Shown piece after piece: positions 21,890-33,886 of a DNA stretch of 64,000 bases. The notes under the pieces are model-generated. The model did no database searches, was not told where the DNA came from, and saw only the letters and a program-made list of their open reading frames with translations. Both the position numbers and the translations under genes were made by a program. This stretch comes from Capra hircus (lineage: Eukaryota > Chordata > Mammalia > Artiodactyla > Bovidae), in assembly GCF_001704415.2 (NCBI RefSeq), contig NC_030817.1:35661550-35725549 (forward strand), written 5' to 3'. The stretch's first letter is position 1, and each line of letters opens with the position of its first letter.

Positions 21890-23320
21890 TTGATCCATGC
21901 ACAAGTTTCAAGTCTACCTAAGACAAACATTCTTTTCACACAGGGTGAGCCGTTTAGAAACAGAAAGTGGTTCTGTATCAAAGTTCACATTAATTCTGGA
22001 GCAAAAAACCTAACTAGGCAACCCCATTCAACTTCACCTGGTCTTACAGTTCAGGTTTTTAGAATTACTCATTTCCTTCTTAGTTTTGAAAAACTATGGT
22101 TAATTAATCATAGCATGACATTAAAATCTAACTCTGGCTTTCAAAAGTTTAAATTCAACATCAAATCCTGGAAGATAGAGGAAATAATAAAGCCTTGACG
22201 AAAGGGCTTAGAAATAGAGGTCACTTCCTGTTTTACAGCACTGCACTGTAAAGCAACTTGTTCTCCTGCCCAAACAGTATCAGTTGGAAACATTCCAATT
22301 TACTATTTGGGGAATACTTTCACCATAAACTCGTTAAAAAAATAGAGCTGGACATCAGTACTCCAATCTAGAGTACAATCCAATAGAGTGGACATCGAGC
22401 AGACTTGCAAAAAAAACCCCCAAAACAACCAACAAACCATTGGACTGCCAGGAAATCCCCCCAAACCCTAGATTTTCTCGAGGGAAAAAAAAAAAAAAAC
22501 CCTCCAAAACATACAGATTATGCTAATTAAGATGAGTCCAATGTGATCTTGAACTACAAAAAAAAAAAGTTTATAATCAAGGAAGACTTTAATGTTTCGT
22601 TTTGGAAAAATCTAAAGCTGTCACTTCCAAAAGTTTCCATTAACACTTTATGGCAATACACATCATGTGTAAAATAAATCATTGTATTTTCTGAAGAGCA
22701 ATTTTAAAACAAGAGTACATAATTTCTTTCAACTAGCACTAGAAACATAAAGCATTTCTGTAACACCTACGGCCTTTAGAATAAAAATAGTAATTCAATC
22801 ATGGGGGAGTTTTAAAAAGTTGAATTACTGGTGAGTATTGGACAAGGAATATTTCAAAGCGCCATCAAACTGTAGGAGTCAAAAACAGTATGGGACTACA
22901 CAGTTATGAAACCTGGACACCACATCTTTTGTCTGAATCTTTTGACAAAGACAGTTTTTAGCCAGAGACCATTTTTCTCATCAGCAAAACAGTTACAATT
23001 CCTGACTACTTCACAGATAAGTAAAATATCTAAAAATCTACAGTTATAAACAAGATATTTATTAAGAGCCATTAAGCAAAATCAGGATTTTTGCATTGAC
23101 TTGTTTAGTATGGGGAAAGAATACTGGAAATATATTGTACTGAAAATATAAATTTTGAATGAGCATTTTTATGTGATAGTTTCTAGTATTGGCATTTATT
23201 AGCTAACGCTCTGTTTTACATTTGGACAACTCAAGAAATTGGGATCTGCATGTTTTTGAACATTTTAAATTACTTAAAAATATGTAATTAAAAAAATAAC
23301 TTTTCAACAAGGTCCTGTTA
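21890..23320. other. MAPK1IP1L intron 1, nothing recognised
   Basis: AT-rich intronic DNA with several A-runs; a short CHR-like scrap (GGACTGCCAGGAAATCCCC) at 22442-22460. No exon candidate. Confidence 0.4.
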
Positions 23321-23329
23321 CTCCTATTT

Positions 23330-23700
23330 TCTACACTCATATTTATTGGAACCAAAGTGCCTGGTACTGCGTTGGGCCTTGGGGAAATGAATAGTCTTAG
23401 GTGGAATAAACACTTAACAGCAGTTCAGTCTGGTGGAGAACTACCATTTAAACAGTAGGCTACCTAGGGTAAGTGCAGGGCACTATGGGAGCACCCTGAA
23501 GAGCTCCTAAAGGTATCAAGGAAAGGATTATCAAGGGAGGAATCCTGAGGAGTCCTGTCTTTGCAGTGCAGGAGAACAAAAAGACCTGGGGTAGGTCCTA
23601 GGGAAAGGAGCAGTTTGTGCAAAAGCTGGGGCGGGGACATATAAGCAGATCAGATTGGCTGCAATGTAGAAAGGGGAGGAATATGAAAGCTTCAACCAGA
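23330..23700 (+). repeat. ancient interspersed repeat, class unresolved
   Basis: Phrases such as CCTGGTACTGCGTTGGGC, CACTATGGGAGCA and CAGTTTGTGCAAAAGC belong to a common old mammalian repeat that I cannot name confidently. Confidence 0.4.
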
Positions 23701-23934
23701 GAGTCTCTAGACCAAAGTTTGACCATCTCAGAGATAGCTCACCTCAATGAACCTGTTACTTCAACTATAATAATGGGTCCTTAAGGTCAGGGCTAAATGG
23801 GTCAGGACTAAATGGGACTGGTAAATCAAGTGCCTATAGTAAAAGTGCCTAGAAAACATTAATAAACATATCTTCTCTTCCTCGGTGTACGGGCTATTGC
23901 ATAGGGCTACAAGCCTGGGGAGGGGGGTCGGAGG

Positions 23935-24058
23935 GAAGTTCAAGAAGGAGGGGACATATGTATATACCTATGGCTAGTACAGGCTGATGTATGGCAAAAT
24001 CCAACACAATACTGTAAAGCAATTATCCTTCAACTAAAAAAGCATTAGAAAAATAAAG
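23935..24058 (+). mobile_element. ruminant L1 3' end
   Basis: GGGGACATATGTATATACCT, GATGTATGGCAAAATCCAAC and AAAGCAATTATCCTTCAACT are the tail of the bovid L1 family. Confidence 0.8.
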
Positions 24059-24079
24059 GCGTGCACACCACAAGTATTT

Positions 24080-24250
24080 AAAACTAGGTAATGCTGCAGT
24101 TCACTGGTGGGCTCTGGACAAGCCAAGCTGTGCCAACCCCAGAGGTGAAAGTTGACAGTAGCATCCACCTCACAGATTTGCTGTGAGACTTACACAATAA
24201 ATCTCCTGGTCACTGTCTGGCACGCAGCAAAAACTCAACAGGTGTCAGTT
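24080..24250 (+). mobile_element. MIR-like ancient SINE
   Basis: TCACAGATTTGCTGTGAGAC and CACTGTCTGGCACGCAGCAA with ACTCAACAGGTGTCAG resemble the 3' half of MIR. Confidence 0.5.
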
Positions 24251-24355
24251 TCTACAAATTGCTATGATAGGTTTGTAAATTTTTACCTGCAGTTCTCAAT
24301 TTAGAAACTTCCAGAAATGAAAGAAGTGTTCCCGTTTGACATAAAACTTACTTGG

Positions 24356-24557
24356 TGGACTTCCCTGGTGGCTCAGACGGTAAAGCGTCTGTTTACAATG
24401 TGGGAGACCTGGGTTCGATCCCTGGGTCGGGAAGATCCCCTGGAGAAGGAAATGGCAACTCACTCCAGCCTGAAAATCCCATGGACAGAGGAGCCTGGCA
24501 GGCTACAGTCCATGGGGTCGCAAAGAGTCGGACACGACTGAGCGACTTCACTTTTCA
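24356..24557 (+). mobile_element. Bov-tA SINE (near-complete)
   Basis: Well-preserved: TTCCCTGGTGGCTCAGACGG to GTCGGACACGACTGAGCGAC. In MAPK1IP1L intron 1, antisense to the gene. Confidence 0.9.
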
Positions 24558-24559
24558 TC

Positions 24560-25319
24560 GCTGCACAAATATTAATGCTGGATTGGGGACGCTGCCCCGA
24601 CTCCACTGGTGTGATCTCTCGTCTTTGCACCTTATCGTCTTTCTAAAACCTAAAGATAAAATTTTAGGATTTCTGAATTCCAAAACACACTGGTCCCAAG
24701 GATTTCAGTTAAAGGGCTATCTCTGGGTCTCCGTTCCTCGTGGAGAGAGGAAAAGGGACATTCCAGTACACATAACTCAAGTTTCTGAAACAAACTAGCT
24801 TTGAATAGAAAGTTCAGAGACACTCGTATTGAGAAAAATGTCTATTCCTCCTGCCCGAAGACCACTATTCCCGAACAAAGAGCTTCTGAAAGATTTCTGA
24901 AGGGTAACTTCGTCTTTAATGGAGGGTTCGTTTTCAAAACAAACTCACAGCCATCAAGTGTACGAGCGTGTATTTCTTTAGTAGCAACCCTATAAAAATG
25001 TTTTTCGTCTTCTGTCAGATGAGTATGCTTCCATGCTTCAACATTACGATCCCCATTTATTAAAAGCGCTACTCTTGGTTTTCAGAAGAAAACGGTCCAA
25101 AGCCACCAGGCGCTCCTAAATCCTAAAATAAGGGAGCACTACAGAACTCAACACTTCTCAGTTTGTCATGGATATTCATCTGAGTATCTGCTAGGAACTC
25201 CTCTAGAAAATGATGACCAAAAAAAAAAAAAAAGGCAAAACCTCATATTGCGAATAATCTTAAACTAGCACCAAAGACTCCTACAAGAATCTTTCACCTT
25301 CCTCTCCCTTTCCTTAGCA
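24560..25319. other. MAPK1IP1L intron 1 / promoter-proximal DNA, nothing recognised
   Basis: No repeat family or exon recognised; A-run at 25219-25233. Confidence 0.4.
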
Positions 25320-26090
25320 ATTAATGAGTAGGGGAGGGAGTCGGGGCCAAGGGGCGCTAGGCGGGTAGCCCTTCAGAGCCCAGCGAACAAAAGGAGTCCG
25401 GGATTAACCGGAGCGAACCGGCCTCCGAGCGGGTCGCGCCTGCCCGGGAAAGGGTGGGGGAGGGGCCAGGCCCGCTCCCCGCCCCGCCCCCCGAGCCAGG
25501 CCTGACGTCACCCGCCGAGAAATCCATCGGTACGACGTCACCCGCCCCCGACGCCTTCTCCTTGGGGGGCTTGCGGGCTGATTGCCCACAGCGGAGAGGA
25601 AAACCACGGGGAGAGACTCTTAGCCCCCGGCCCCCGCGAAGAGGCCTCTGAGGCACCTCCGTTACTGTCCCCGCGTCCCGCTTGGGCGGGCTCCCTCGCT
25701 CTCCTCCATGACCCCCTAGCGCCGAGGCAGCCTCACCCGGCAAGATTCGAACTCGCAGCAAGATCTAGAAGTGGCGATGGGTCCGCGAGAACTGGGCGCT
25801 GAAGAACCGAGCGTAGCCCGACCGACGGCAGCGGAGACGGAGACGGGGGCGGCAGCAGCACCAGCAGCGCGCGGCTCCTCCTGGCGCCGGAACAGGAAGC
25901 GCCGTGCTCGGACGCGCTGCCCCCACCCGGCTCCGCCTCCCCACTGGTCGGCGGGGCCCGCCCGCGCGCGCCCTCCTCAGGGCCCCGGTGGAACTGCGGC
26001 CAGCCAGTCCACGGCTGCTCGGCTGCTTTTCTCTCGGTGGGCGGGAGGAAAGATCCCTAGTTTCCCGGAGTTCTGAGCGTCTAAAGGAAA
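25320..26090 (-). promoter_or_regulatory. MAPK1IP1L: CpG-island promoter of MAPK1IP1L
   Basis: About 770 bp of GC- and CpG-dense DNA in an otherwise AT-rich region. It contains a palindromic CRE TGACGTCA at 25503-25510 and a second GACGTCA at 25534-25540, both followed by CCCGCC, plus several GC-box-like runs. It lies at the 5' end of the minus-strand gene. No TATA box is evident, as usual for housekeeping CpG promoters. The ORFs in it on both strands are composition artefacts. Confidence 0.8.
25737..25900 (-). other. MAPK1IP1L: probable MAPK1IP1L non-coding first exon
   Basis: In the CpG island, the minus strand has CCGG followed by a GTGAGG donor at 25736-25731. Splicing from here to the acceptor before the start micro-exon would give a short GC-rich 5' UTR and a first intron of about 6.9 kb. 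The transcription start is not visible; the right-hand limit is approximate. Confidence 0.45.
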
Positions 26091-26261
26091 CGCCAGTGGC
26101 GGGTTGCGTTCTGGCAGCTTGGAAGAAATTGTCTCCTGGAAAGGCTTGAAAGCAAGTTCTGGATTCCCTACACTTGCGGCATTTAAGAGTTAGGCCTCGA
26201 AGCTGGCTAGGTGTGAATGCCTTCTAACCCGGGGCACAGATCCGTTGGCCAAAATTGTGGA

Positions 26262-26388
26262 GAGCTAAAGGAAATGGCAACCCACTCCAGTACTCTTGCT
26301 TGGAGAATCCCATTGAGGGAGGAGCCTGGTGGGCTACAGTCCATGGGGTCGCAAAAGGTCGGACACGACTGAGTGACTTTTATGTATT
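26262..26388 (+). mobile_element. truncated Bov-A SINE
   Basis: AAAGGAAATGGCAACCCACT to GGACACGACTGAGTGACTTT; lacks the tRNA-like head. Confidence 0.85.
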
Positions 26389-26389
26389 C

Positions 26390-26824
26390 TATGTAAAGCA
26401 ACACTGCAGAAAAGTGAAGACGTTTGCAAATGGCTTGACAAATTGATATTAACAAAAGGAATGGATATCTTTGCAGGTATTTTCTGATCAATATTTTTTT
26501 CTCCCCGTAGTTTAGTTTTGAATAAACCTTTACCTATCTACTCTGACAGACCCCAAAGGGGTCTGACCGCAGCGGTCAGGGAATGTGCTAGCTAACAATG
26601 AAGATGTCATAATTACGTGTTGTGCAAAATATACATATATAACACGTACATATGTTTTAGTGTAAAAATTAAAACGAATGCAGTATTATTAGATTTTATT
26701 TTCACTTGCTGTTAGTGGATTGGTGGGTGGACGTTTTACTATTAGCTTCTTAAACGAAGACTTATGTGGGTTTATTCCACAGCACACGTAATTCCCATAC
26801 TGAAAAATGAGCGATAGAGAAACT
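26390..26824. other. upstream flank of MAPK1IP1L, nothing recognised
   Basis: AT-rich DNA with no gene or repeat identified. Confidence 0.4.
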
Positions 26825-27797
26825 TCAAACACCTAAGCCTGGGGAAAGTGAAAGAAGAGAGTGAAAAATTTGTCCTAAAGCTCAACGTTCAGAAAACTAA
26901 AATCATGGCATCTGGTCCCATCAATTCACGGCAAATAGATGGGGAAACAGTGGCAGACGTTTGTTTTTTTCTTTTTGGCTCCAAAATCACTGTAGATGGT
27001 GACTGCAGCCCTGAGATTAAAAGACGCTTACTCCTTGGAAGCAAAGTTATGACCAACCTAGACAGCATATTGGAGAAGGCAATGGCACCCCACTCCTGTA
27101 CTCTTGCCTGGAAAACCCCTGGCCGGAGGAGCCTGGAAGGCTGCAGTCCATGGGGTCGCTGAGGGTCAGACACAACTGAGCGACTTCAGTTTCACTTTTC
27201 ACTTTCATGCATTGGAGAAGGAAATGGCAACCCACTCCAGTACTCTTGCCTGGAGAATCCCAGGGACGGGGGAGCCTGGTGAGCGACTTAGCAGCAGCAG
27301 ACAGCATGTTAAAAAGCAGAGACATTACATTGCCAACAAAGGTCTGTCTAGTCAAGACTATGGTTTTTCCAGTAGTCATATATGGATGTGAGTTGGACTG
27401 TAAAGAAAGCTGAGCACAGAATTCATGCTTGTGAACTGTGGTGTTGGAGAAGATTGTTGAGAGTCCCTTGGAGACTCAAGGGCAAGATCAAACCAGTCAA
27501 TCCTAAAGGAGATCAGTCCTGGGTGTTCACTGGAAGGACTGATGTTGAAGTTGAAATGCTAATAGTTTGGCCATCTGATATGAAGAACTGTTTCATTTGA
27601 AAAGATCCTGATGCTAGGAAAGATTGAGGGCAGGAGGAGAAGGGGACAACAGAGGATGGGATGGTTGGATGTCATCACCGACTCAATGGACATGAGTATG
27701 GGTAAACTCCAGGAGTTGGTGATGGACAGGGACGCCTGGCGTGCTGCAGTCCACGGGGACACAGAGTCGGACATGACTGAGTGACTGAACTGAACTT
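26825..27797 (+). mobile_element. BovB LINE 3' portion interrupted by BovA2
   Basis: Sense BovB ORF2 3' half: KLNVQKTKIMASGP-type peptide at 26880-26930, SKITVDGD near 26980, then after the SINE the VCLVKTMVFPVVIYGC region and the SRQMAG-type tail ending GGACATGACTGAGTGACTG. Frameshifts and internal stops: a dead copy. Confidence 0.9.
27069..27298 (+). mobile_element. BovA2 SINE (dimer) nested in BovB
   Basis: Two Bov-A units joined by TTTCACTTTTCACTTTCATG, ending GCGACTTAGCAGCAGC. Duplication AGACAGCAT at 27060-27068 and 27299-27307 (extends to ATT/GTT). Confidence 0.88.
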
Positions 27798-28367
27798 CAG
27801 CCTGGGGAAGACACGTCTTTGGATAGGGGCAGTGGTCTATGGAAAAGGATACTAGTGTGACTTACTTGATCCTCATAGGAGGCTGCAAATCAGCAGCGCC
27901 CTGTGAAGCCATACGAATTCAGAAGGAACCGTAAGTCAGCAAGAGTGCTAAAATAAGTTTTTGATATTTTGCTTATCATAGGGGTCATTGTGCATTAATA
28001 CTGAATTTTAAAGTCACACCCAAACTTATTTTCATTACTGGGTTTATGGTAAAAAAAAAAAAAATTTATGCCCACATTTAAGTGCCTCACTCTAGTCCTG
28101 ACCATGAGTGACCAACAGCCTTCAGCTTTTCCCATAATCCCAGTCAATAACTGAGCACAGTGGGAACTATCAAATTAGCCCATTCCTGTCCCATGTGGGC
28201 TCCAACAGGCAACCTGTTGGGAACTAAATCCACAGCCTGGCCTTTTCAGAACTGCACTGCCCACCCTACCCAGTACTTCCTTCAATTTCTTTTACAGATG
28301 TCAGACCTGCAATGTGGTATAGAGACTTCACCACCTTTCCCTGCTTTCTTTCTTGTTGTGTGTGTGT
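27798..28367. other. intergenic, nothing recognised
   Basis: No gene or repeat identified; A-run at 28052-28064, TG run near 28356. Confidence 0.35.
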
Positions 28368-28876
28368 AACCAACCTAGATAGCATATTTAAAAGCAGAGA
28401 CATTACTTTGCCGACTAAGGTCCATCTAGTCAAGGCTATGGTTTTTCCTGTGGTCATGTATGATTGTGAGAGTTGGACTGTGAAGAAGGCTGAGCGCCGA
28501 AGAATTGATGCTTTTGAACTGTGGTGTTGGAGAAGACTCTTGAGAGTTCCTTGGACTGCAAGGAGATCCAACCAGTCCATTCTGAAGGAGATCAGCCCTG
28601 GGATTTCTTTGGAAGGAATGATGCTAAAGCTGAAACTCCAGTACTTTGGCCATCTCATGCAGAGTTGACTCCTTGGAAAAGACTGATGCTGGGAGGAATT
28701 GGGGGCAGAAGAAGGAGATGACAGAGGATGAGATGCCTGGATGGCATCACTGAGGCGATGGACCTGAGTCTGAGTGAACTCCGGGAGATGGTGATGGACA
28801 GGGAGGCCTGGCGTGCTGCGATTCATGGGGAAGCAGAGTTGGACACGACTGAGTGGCTGAACGGAACTGAACTGAA
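28368..28876 (+). mobile_element. BovB LINE 3' end, fairly well preserved
   Basis: A continuous ORF2 C-terminal reading frame of about 118 codons (28312-28668) includes FPVVMYDCESWTVKKAE and WCWRRLLRVPWTARRSNQ. 5'-truncated. A scrap of CHR SINE (ACCACTGGACCACCAGGGAA) follows at 28887-28908. Confidence 0.9.
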
Positions 28877-29149
28877 GCAGTTATAACCACTGGACCACCA
28901 GGGAAGTCCCATTCCCCTTTATTCTTCAAAGGTGTCCATCGGCCTTCAATACATCTCTTGTACATTTAATCACATTTTGACATCTGTTTCTGGAAGACCT
29001 AAGATGACACACTAAAGAACTGAAAGGAAAATGTGTAATACAGATTTTAAAATTTCTCTAAGTTGAACGTGTCAGGTAAGGATATACACAGTAGTGTTTT
29101 GAAAACAGACTACAAAGCCTTTGGATTTTATATATGAGGTTTTAATTAA

Positions 29150-32100
29150 TAAGAAATGAAAATGTATTCAGATCAATTTATTTGAACTCACATCCAAGAG
29201 GAAACATTCAACTTCAGGATTAGAAATAAAAAAGGAAACACTCTACTTCTTTTTAGGTAAGGGATGGATCATACAATGTTGATTGATGAGTACTAACAGC
29301 TTTGTGAAGTTACTACTTAAACTCTGTATATTCAGGTATATATCTAGTTCATACTTGATTTATACAGAATTTATCCAATTCTAGCAAAGTCAGCATACTT
29401 TAAGTAAACCTCCTTGAGTTTTATACTTAAGTCTGAAAGCTTAAATTTGATAACTATGGCAAAAGTGATTATCTTTACTTCCTGCAAATGTAATCAACTT
29501 TTAAAATAACGTGGGCAAACATCAATTTTACATAAATCTTATTAAGAGGAAATTGCAACTGTTCATCTAATTGCAGAGTCTAAACCATAAATTCAAATTG
29601 TACCATTATCTTTATTGTCAAATCAAGTCAAGAAGGCCTTTACAGACTAAAAGAAATGAATGTGAATCTGCAGGGTTCTCTAAGGGGATACTTTGAAAAC
29701 CTGTCATCACGTTAGTACTTAACAGCTATACAGAAATATTTTTAAGTATGCTCCAAGGGTCACCTCTTAACTAAAGAAGTAACCCGCAGGAAGTCAAGTG
29801 ACATATATTATCATCTATATTTTATGTGCTAGGAAATTAAAGAAAGATATAGAATTGAATAATGTATTCAAAATTAAAAAGTAAAGACTGTCTTTATTTG
29901 AAATAGGAGTCATGTGCCTTAAATTCCTTTTCCTTGGATTATATCCATTAGTCTACATTTTTATTTAGAAGCCATAGTTACTTCCCCTTTGTCTCCAGTA
30001 TCTTCATGTGTTAATAGTACAGACTCTTGTAGTGTTGCTTATTTCTAGACCATTAAAAGAGAAAAACCCCTTGTGCTTTCTGTCCATTCTTTAGAAGTAA
30101 AAATGAATGTAAAACTGTTTATGTAAAATGAAGATTGTAAACACTTTTTTTCCAAAGTAGAAACAATAATCTGCTTGACTTAAAATCTTTTATTCATTTG
30201 GGCATTAAATTACCTAACACACAATCTACTTTACATTTAAACATTGTTTTCCTTGTGTTGCCTCAGGGAATGTCATATAATTAAGTCCACTTCCTGTGAA
30301 ATTTCCTCTACCATAATCAATGTATAATCTATTTGACTCTGATTATAGCTAAAAGTGACAAAAAAGATTTTTAATGAAAAATAAGAGTCTAAGAGTTAGG
30401 TCTCATGATTTTCATTTCATAGGAAGGAAGCTCTCTATTACATGGATCTATAAAATGATCCAAATTTCAGAGAGGCAGGAAGCTGATAACTTGATTTATC
30501 TTCTTAATGGCTTTGGCTCATGAATAAATGATAATGGTTTATTTTTCTTATAAAAAGAAATGGAATTTGTATAATGATGAATCCTATTTGCCACATTTGC
30601 TCTACTTTTTAAAGAGGATTTCTAATTACTTAGACATTCTTTATATTATTTACAATAAGAAGTCAAAACTTTAACTGAAAGCCATTTTTTGACCACAGTT
30701 TGCCATTAGCTGAAATTCAGGAAAGAACACAAGTCTGATCACCAAATCAATAAATCTAGCCACAGGCTGACTAAAAGCTTCCTTTAATCTTCTTCCTATT
30801 AGGTCTTCCTTTAAATTAAACCATTCCATGAATTATTTAAGTGAATGGCACAGTTACAGAAAGATCAGATATAATTCTTCATACAAAAATGCTCAGGTAA
30901 CCTAAAAAAATCCATTCAGCATGTTTCGGGAAGTACAGTATGAATCAAGATGCTGTAGCTTAAAAAAAGGGGAGCCAGGCTTGGGGGTACTCTTGAAAGC
31001 TTCAGAGAGAAATAGAAAAATCAAGTTTATTTCCTGGTTAGTGCAGGATGATTCCCAAAGCACATTTAAGTGTCTGGTCCAGACTAGCTATTAGCGATTA
31101 AGTAGTTCCCTTTCACTGTCAAGGCTTTCCCCTGAGGTGATGCCTAAATTCTTAATTTTAATATTTTATCTTGTTTCTTTTAGTCCCATCCTCTCTCACC
31201 AGTAAGCACGACATTTCCACCATGCTGAATGCTTTCTCCGACTCTGAAATTTACACTTTTCAAATGTTCAGTGTCCAACTTAGCTACAAAATTTATATTT
31301 ATATATCTCCCCACATTGTTCCTCTCAAAATTTATACTCATTTACTTACACATAATTCCAGTAAGTATATTTTCAATGAGTTAATTTCTGAATGCTGAAT
31401 GCTCTTTCAAATGTGTCCTCAAAAAGTCACTGAGAAAGACTTAACCTTTCTAAATTCCAATCCCTTCATGCTCTAAAGAATTCTTACTCTTCTTTTTCCT
31501 TCATGGTAATCAATTCCCTTCTCAAATCTTACATTTCTACTTTCCCGATTTCTTTTCACTGTAGCAAATACCAAAGGAAAAAATACAAACTGTTTCAGAG
31601 TAAATGAGTCTCTTTCCTGCTCTTATTTATTACATCATCTACTTCAAGGCTATATAAATGGCAGTATTTTGAAAATGTTAACAGCTATCAATACCTTGAA
31701 GTTGAAAAAATAAGAAAGCCAGAGAAAATATATCACAAGCAACCAGTTTGAATATATGAAAGGCTACTTAGATCTTGATTTTCATATAAATACTAATTTT
31801 TACCATTATAAAAGACAGCATATTTTCTTTTTCTTTATAAAATTACCTTTAACAGAATATTCATTAGCTAATCATTCCTTAGGTTTTTCTGTATTGATAA
31901 AAAGTTATCTTTAAAAGAAAAATATTTAAAACAATATTGTTTCATAGAAACAGAAAGTTTCAATATCAAATTCTGATAAAAAGCTATAATTATGGGTAGA
32001 GTCTAACCATACTGTTAATTTTCTTCACCAAAGATGGATGTTTAGGAAGCGTTATATTGGTAAATAAGATAAGCTTCTCAGTGATCTACAAAAGCGCCAC

Positions 32101-33886
32101 AATAAAGATGAGGTAGTATGAGACTGTCCAACTTTTGTAAAAGGGAAATATCATCTTTAGAAGAGATATTTATCCTGACACTGATGTTATCCTGAGCCTC
32201 ATCACTGCTGAGAGAGGTGCTATTTTAGTAGCTAACCCTCACTGGAACCAAGACAATCTTGAGATCACTTGAGAAAAAAAGATGCTAGAAGATAATGGTA
32301 TGAGATTTTCTTGTTCAGTTTTGTGATAACTGCTAAAAACTTATTTTAAAGCAATTAATTTTAAATGCCATTTTTATGTTAACAGCAAAACTGTAGGAAA
32401 GGGAAATGCTACTTCGACATAAAAGCAATACTTAAGAAACATCTATTCTAACTGGGAAATTTGAGTCAAAGTTCTTTCAACCAAGTAGAAACAGCTTCCT
32501 ACTAGATAAACTAGCATCAAGAGATCAATTTACTATATTAAAAATGCTAATTTGTATAAAGGGGTAGACAACTCACCAGAAGAAATAACTGTCTAGGAAA
32601 TTTATTACTGATTCTTTAAAAAAGAAAAGTTAAATAGGCTATCACTCCATTTATTTTATAATATTGGGATAATGTTCTCTACAAAATGCTTCTCTGTTCT
32701 TGAGATGCTAAACTTAAAAATATTATACCCAGTGCCCAGTATTGTTCAGTATGGCATAAGCAGTATAGCTCTCAAAATGTTTTCCTTTTTCTGAAGCCAT
32801 ACTAAAGATATGTTAGTTCTGAAAATAGGAATAGTTACCTGAAATCTGAAGATCAAAACCAGTATTAAGTTCCCTGAATACTAAGCTCCATGTTTACTTC
32901 TTGAATCTTTATTCAAGCTCAATTCAAAATAATGGAAAACTACTTAGGTCTCTTTGGTTACCAATGGAAATTTGTGGCTGTTTATAAATTGTGGCATCTC
33001 TCCAAAGTAACAGGCTGTTTCTAAAAAAGCTAAGCAGAAGCAACAGTTCACAAGTCAATACAGAAAAAACCCCAGTTGCTTTATTATTTAGTAATTACTA
33101 GTTCCTAATAGTAGTATCATTATTTTTAAAGCTTCCAGTGAGAAGGGAACAATACTTATGTTCTGAAGATGGTAACTCTTCCAAGTTTGAGAGAAAGATC
33201 TATTCAAGGAATAATAAATGACCATGCCACATTACAGAAGAATAAATTCACCTCTAAGATATCATGTCCTCATTTGATTCTTACTGACCTGATTAATCAA
33301 ATTTAGTAATTCAGCTTTATAATTAATATTTAAAATAAAAACACATCAAGTTTGATTTGAAGCTATTTTGTTAACTTTTAACATCCCTATTAGTAAATTA
33401 CAACACACACAGCTTTACTGAAGGCTTTTAAAACAAATGAAAGGATGACGTGGAAACTATATCTTATGTATAGGAATGCCAATGACATAGGTTAACAAAG
33501 CATTTTATATGTTATATGTAGGAAAAGAAACAATTATTTTTAAAGAAAAGTATGAAATACAGATTATTTAAATGTGTCTGCAATGCCTACAAACTTCAAA
33601 TATTTACAATTAAGAAAAGAAAAAAATTAAGTAAACAATCTACATGGTAAAAACAAAAACCAAACCTGGTCAAAAATATCCATTAACCCCTAGTGTGTAA
33701 CAATTATTATTGTTCAACAATTACTGTATCCTAAGAAAAATAAACTGATCTGGAAGTAAAATTTAGGGCAGAAGTTTATTCTGGACTTCAACTGCCCTTA
33801 TAGAAAAATTCAAAGTGGTATAATAAGAAAAATAAAATATTAAATGAAAATACATATATAACCACACCCTTGTTCCTACCGTTTTT
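29150..33886 (-). other. SOCS4: probable SOCS4 3' UTR
   Basis: After the TGA/TAA end of SOCS4, about 4.7 kb of AT-rich DNA is free of the young Bov-tA, BovB and CHR insertions that fill the rest of the window. That is what selection on a long UTR would produce. Minus-strand AATAAA candidates (plus TTTATT) include 29177-29182 and sites near 29890, 30188, 30540, 31024 and 31628. I take the distal one as the likely end; this is inference. No other gene is seen here. Confidence 0.4.

Noticed and set aside
25357..26149. ORFs of 65-134 codons on both strands in the 25-26 kb CpG island
   Set aside because: Low-complexity Arg/Pro/Gly/Ala translations caused by GC-rich, stop-poor DNA; the region is a promoter and non-coding first exon.
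27846..28826. Long ORFs on both strands around 28.3-28.8 kb
   Set aside because: They are the C-terminal BovB ORF2 frame and its antisense shadow, not a host gene.
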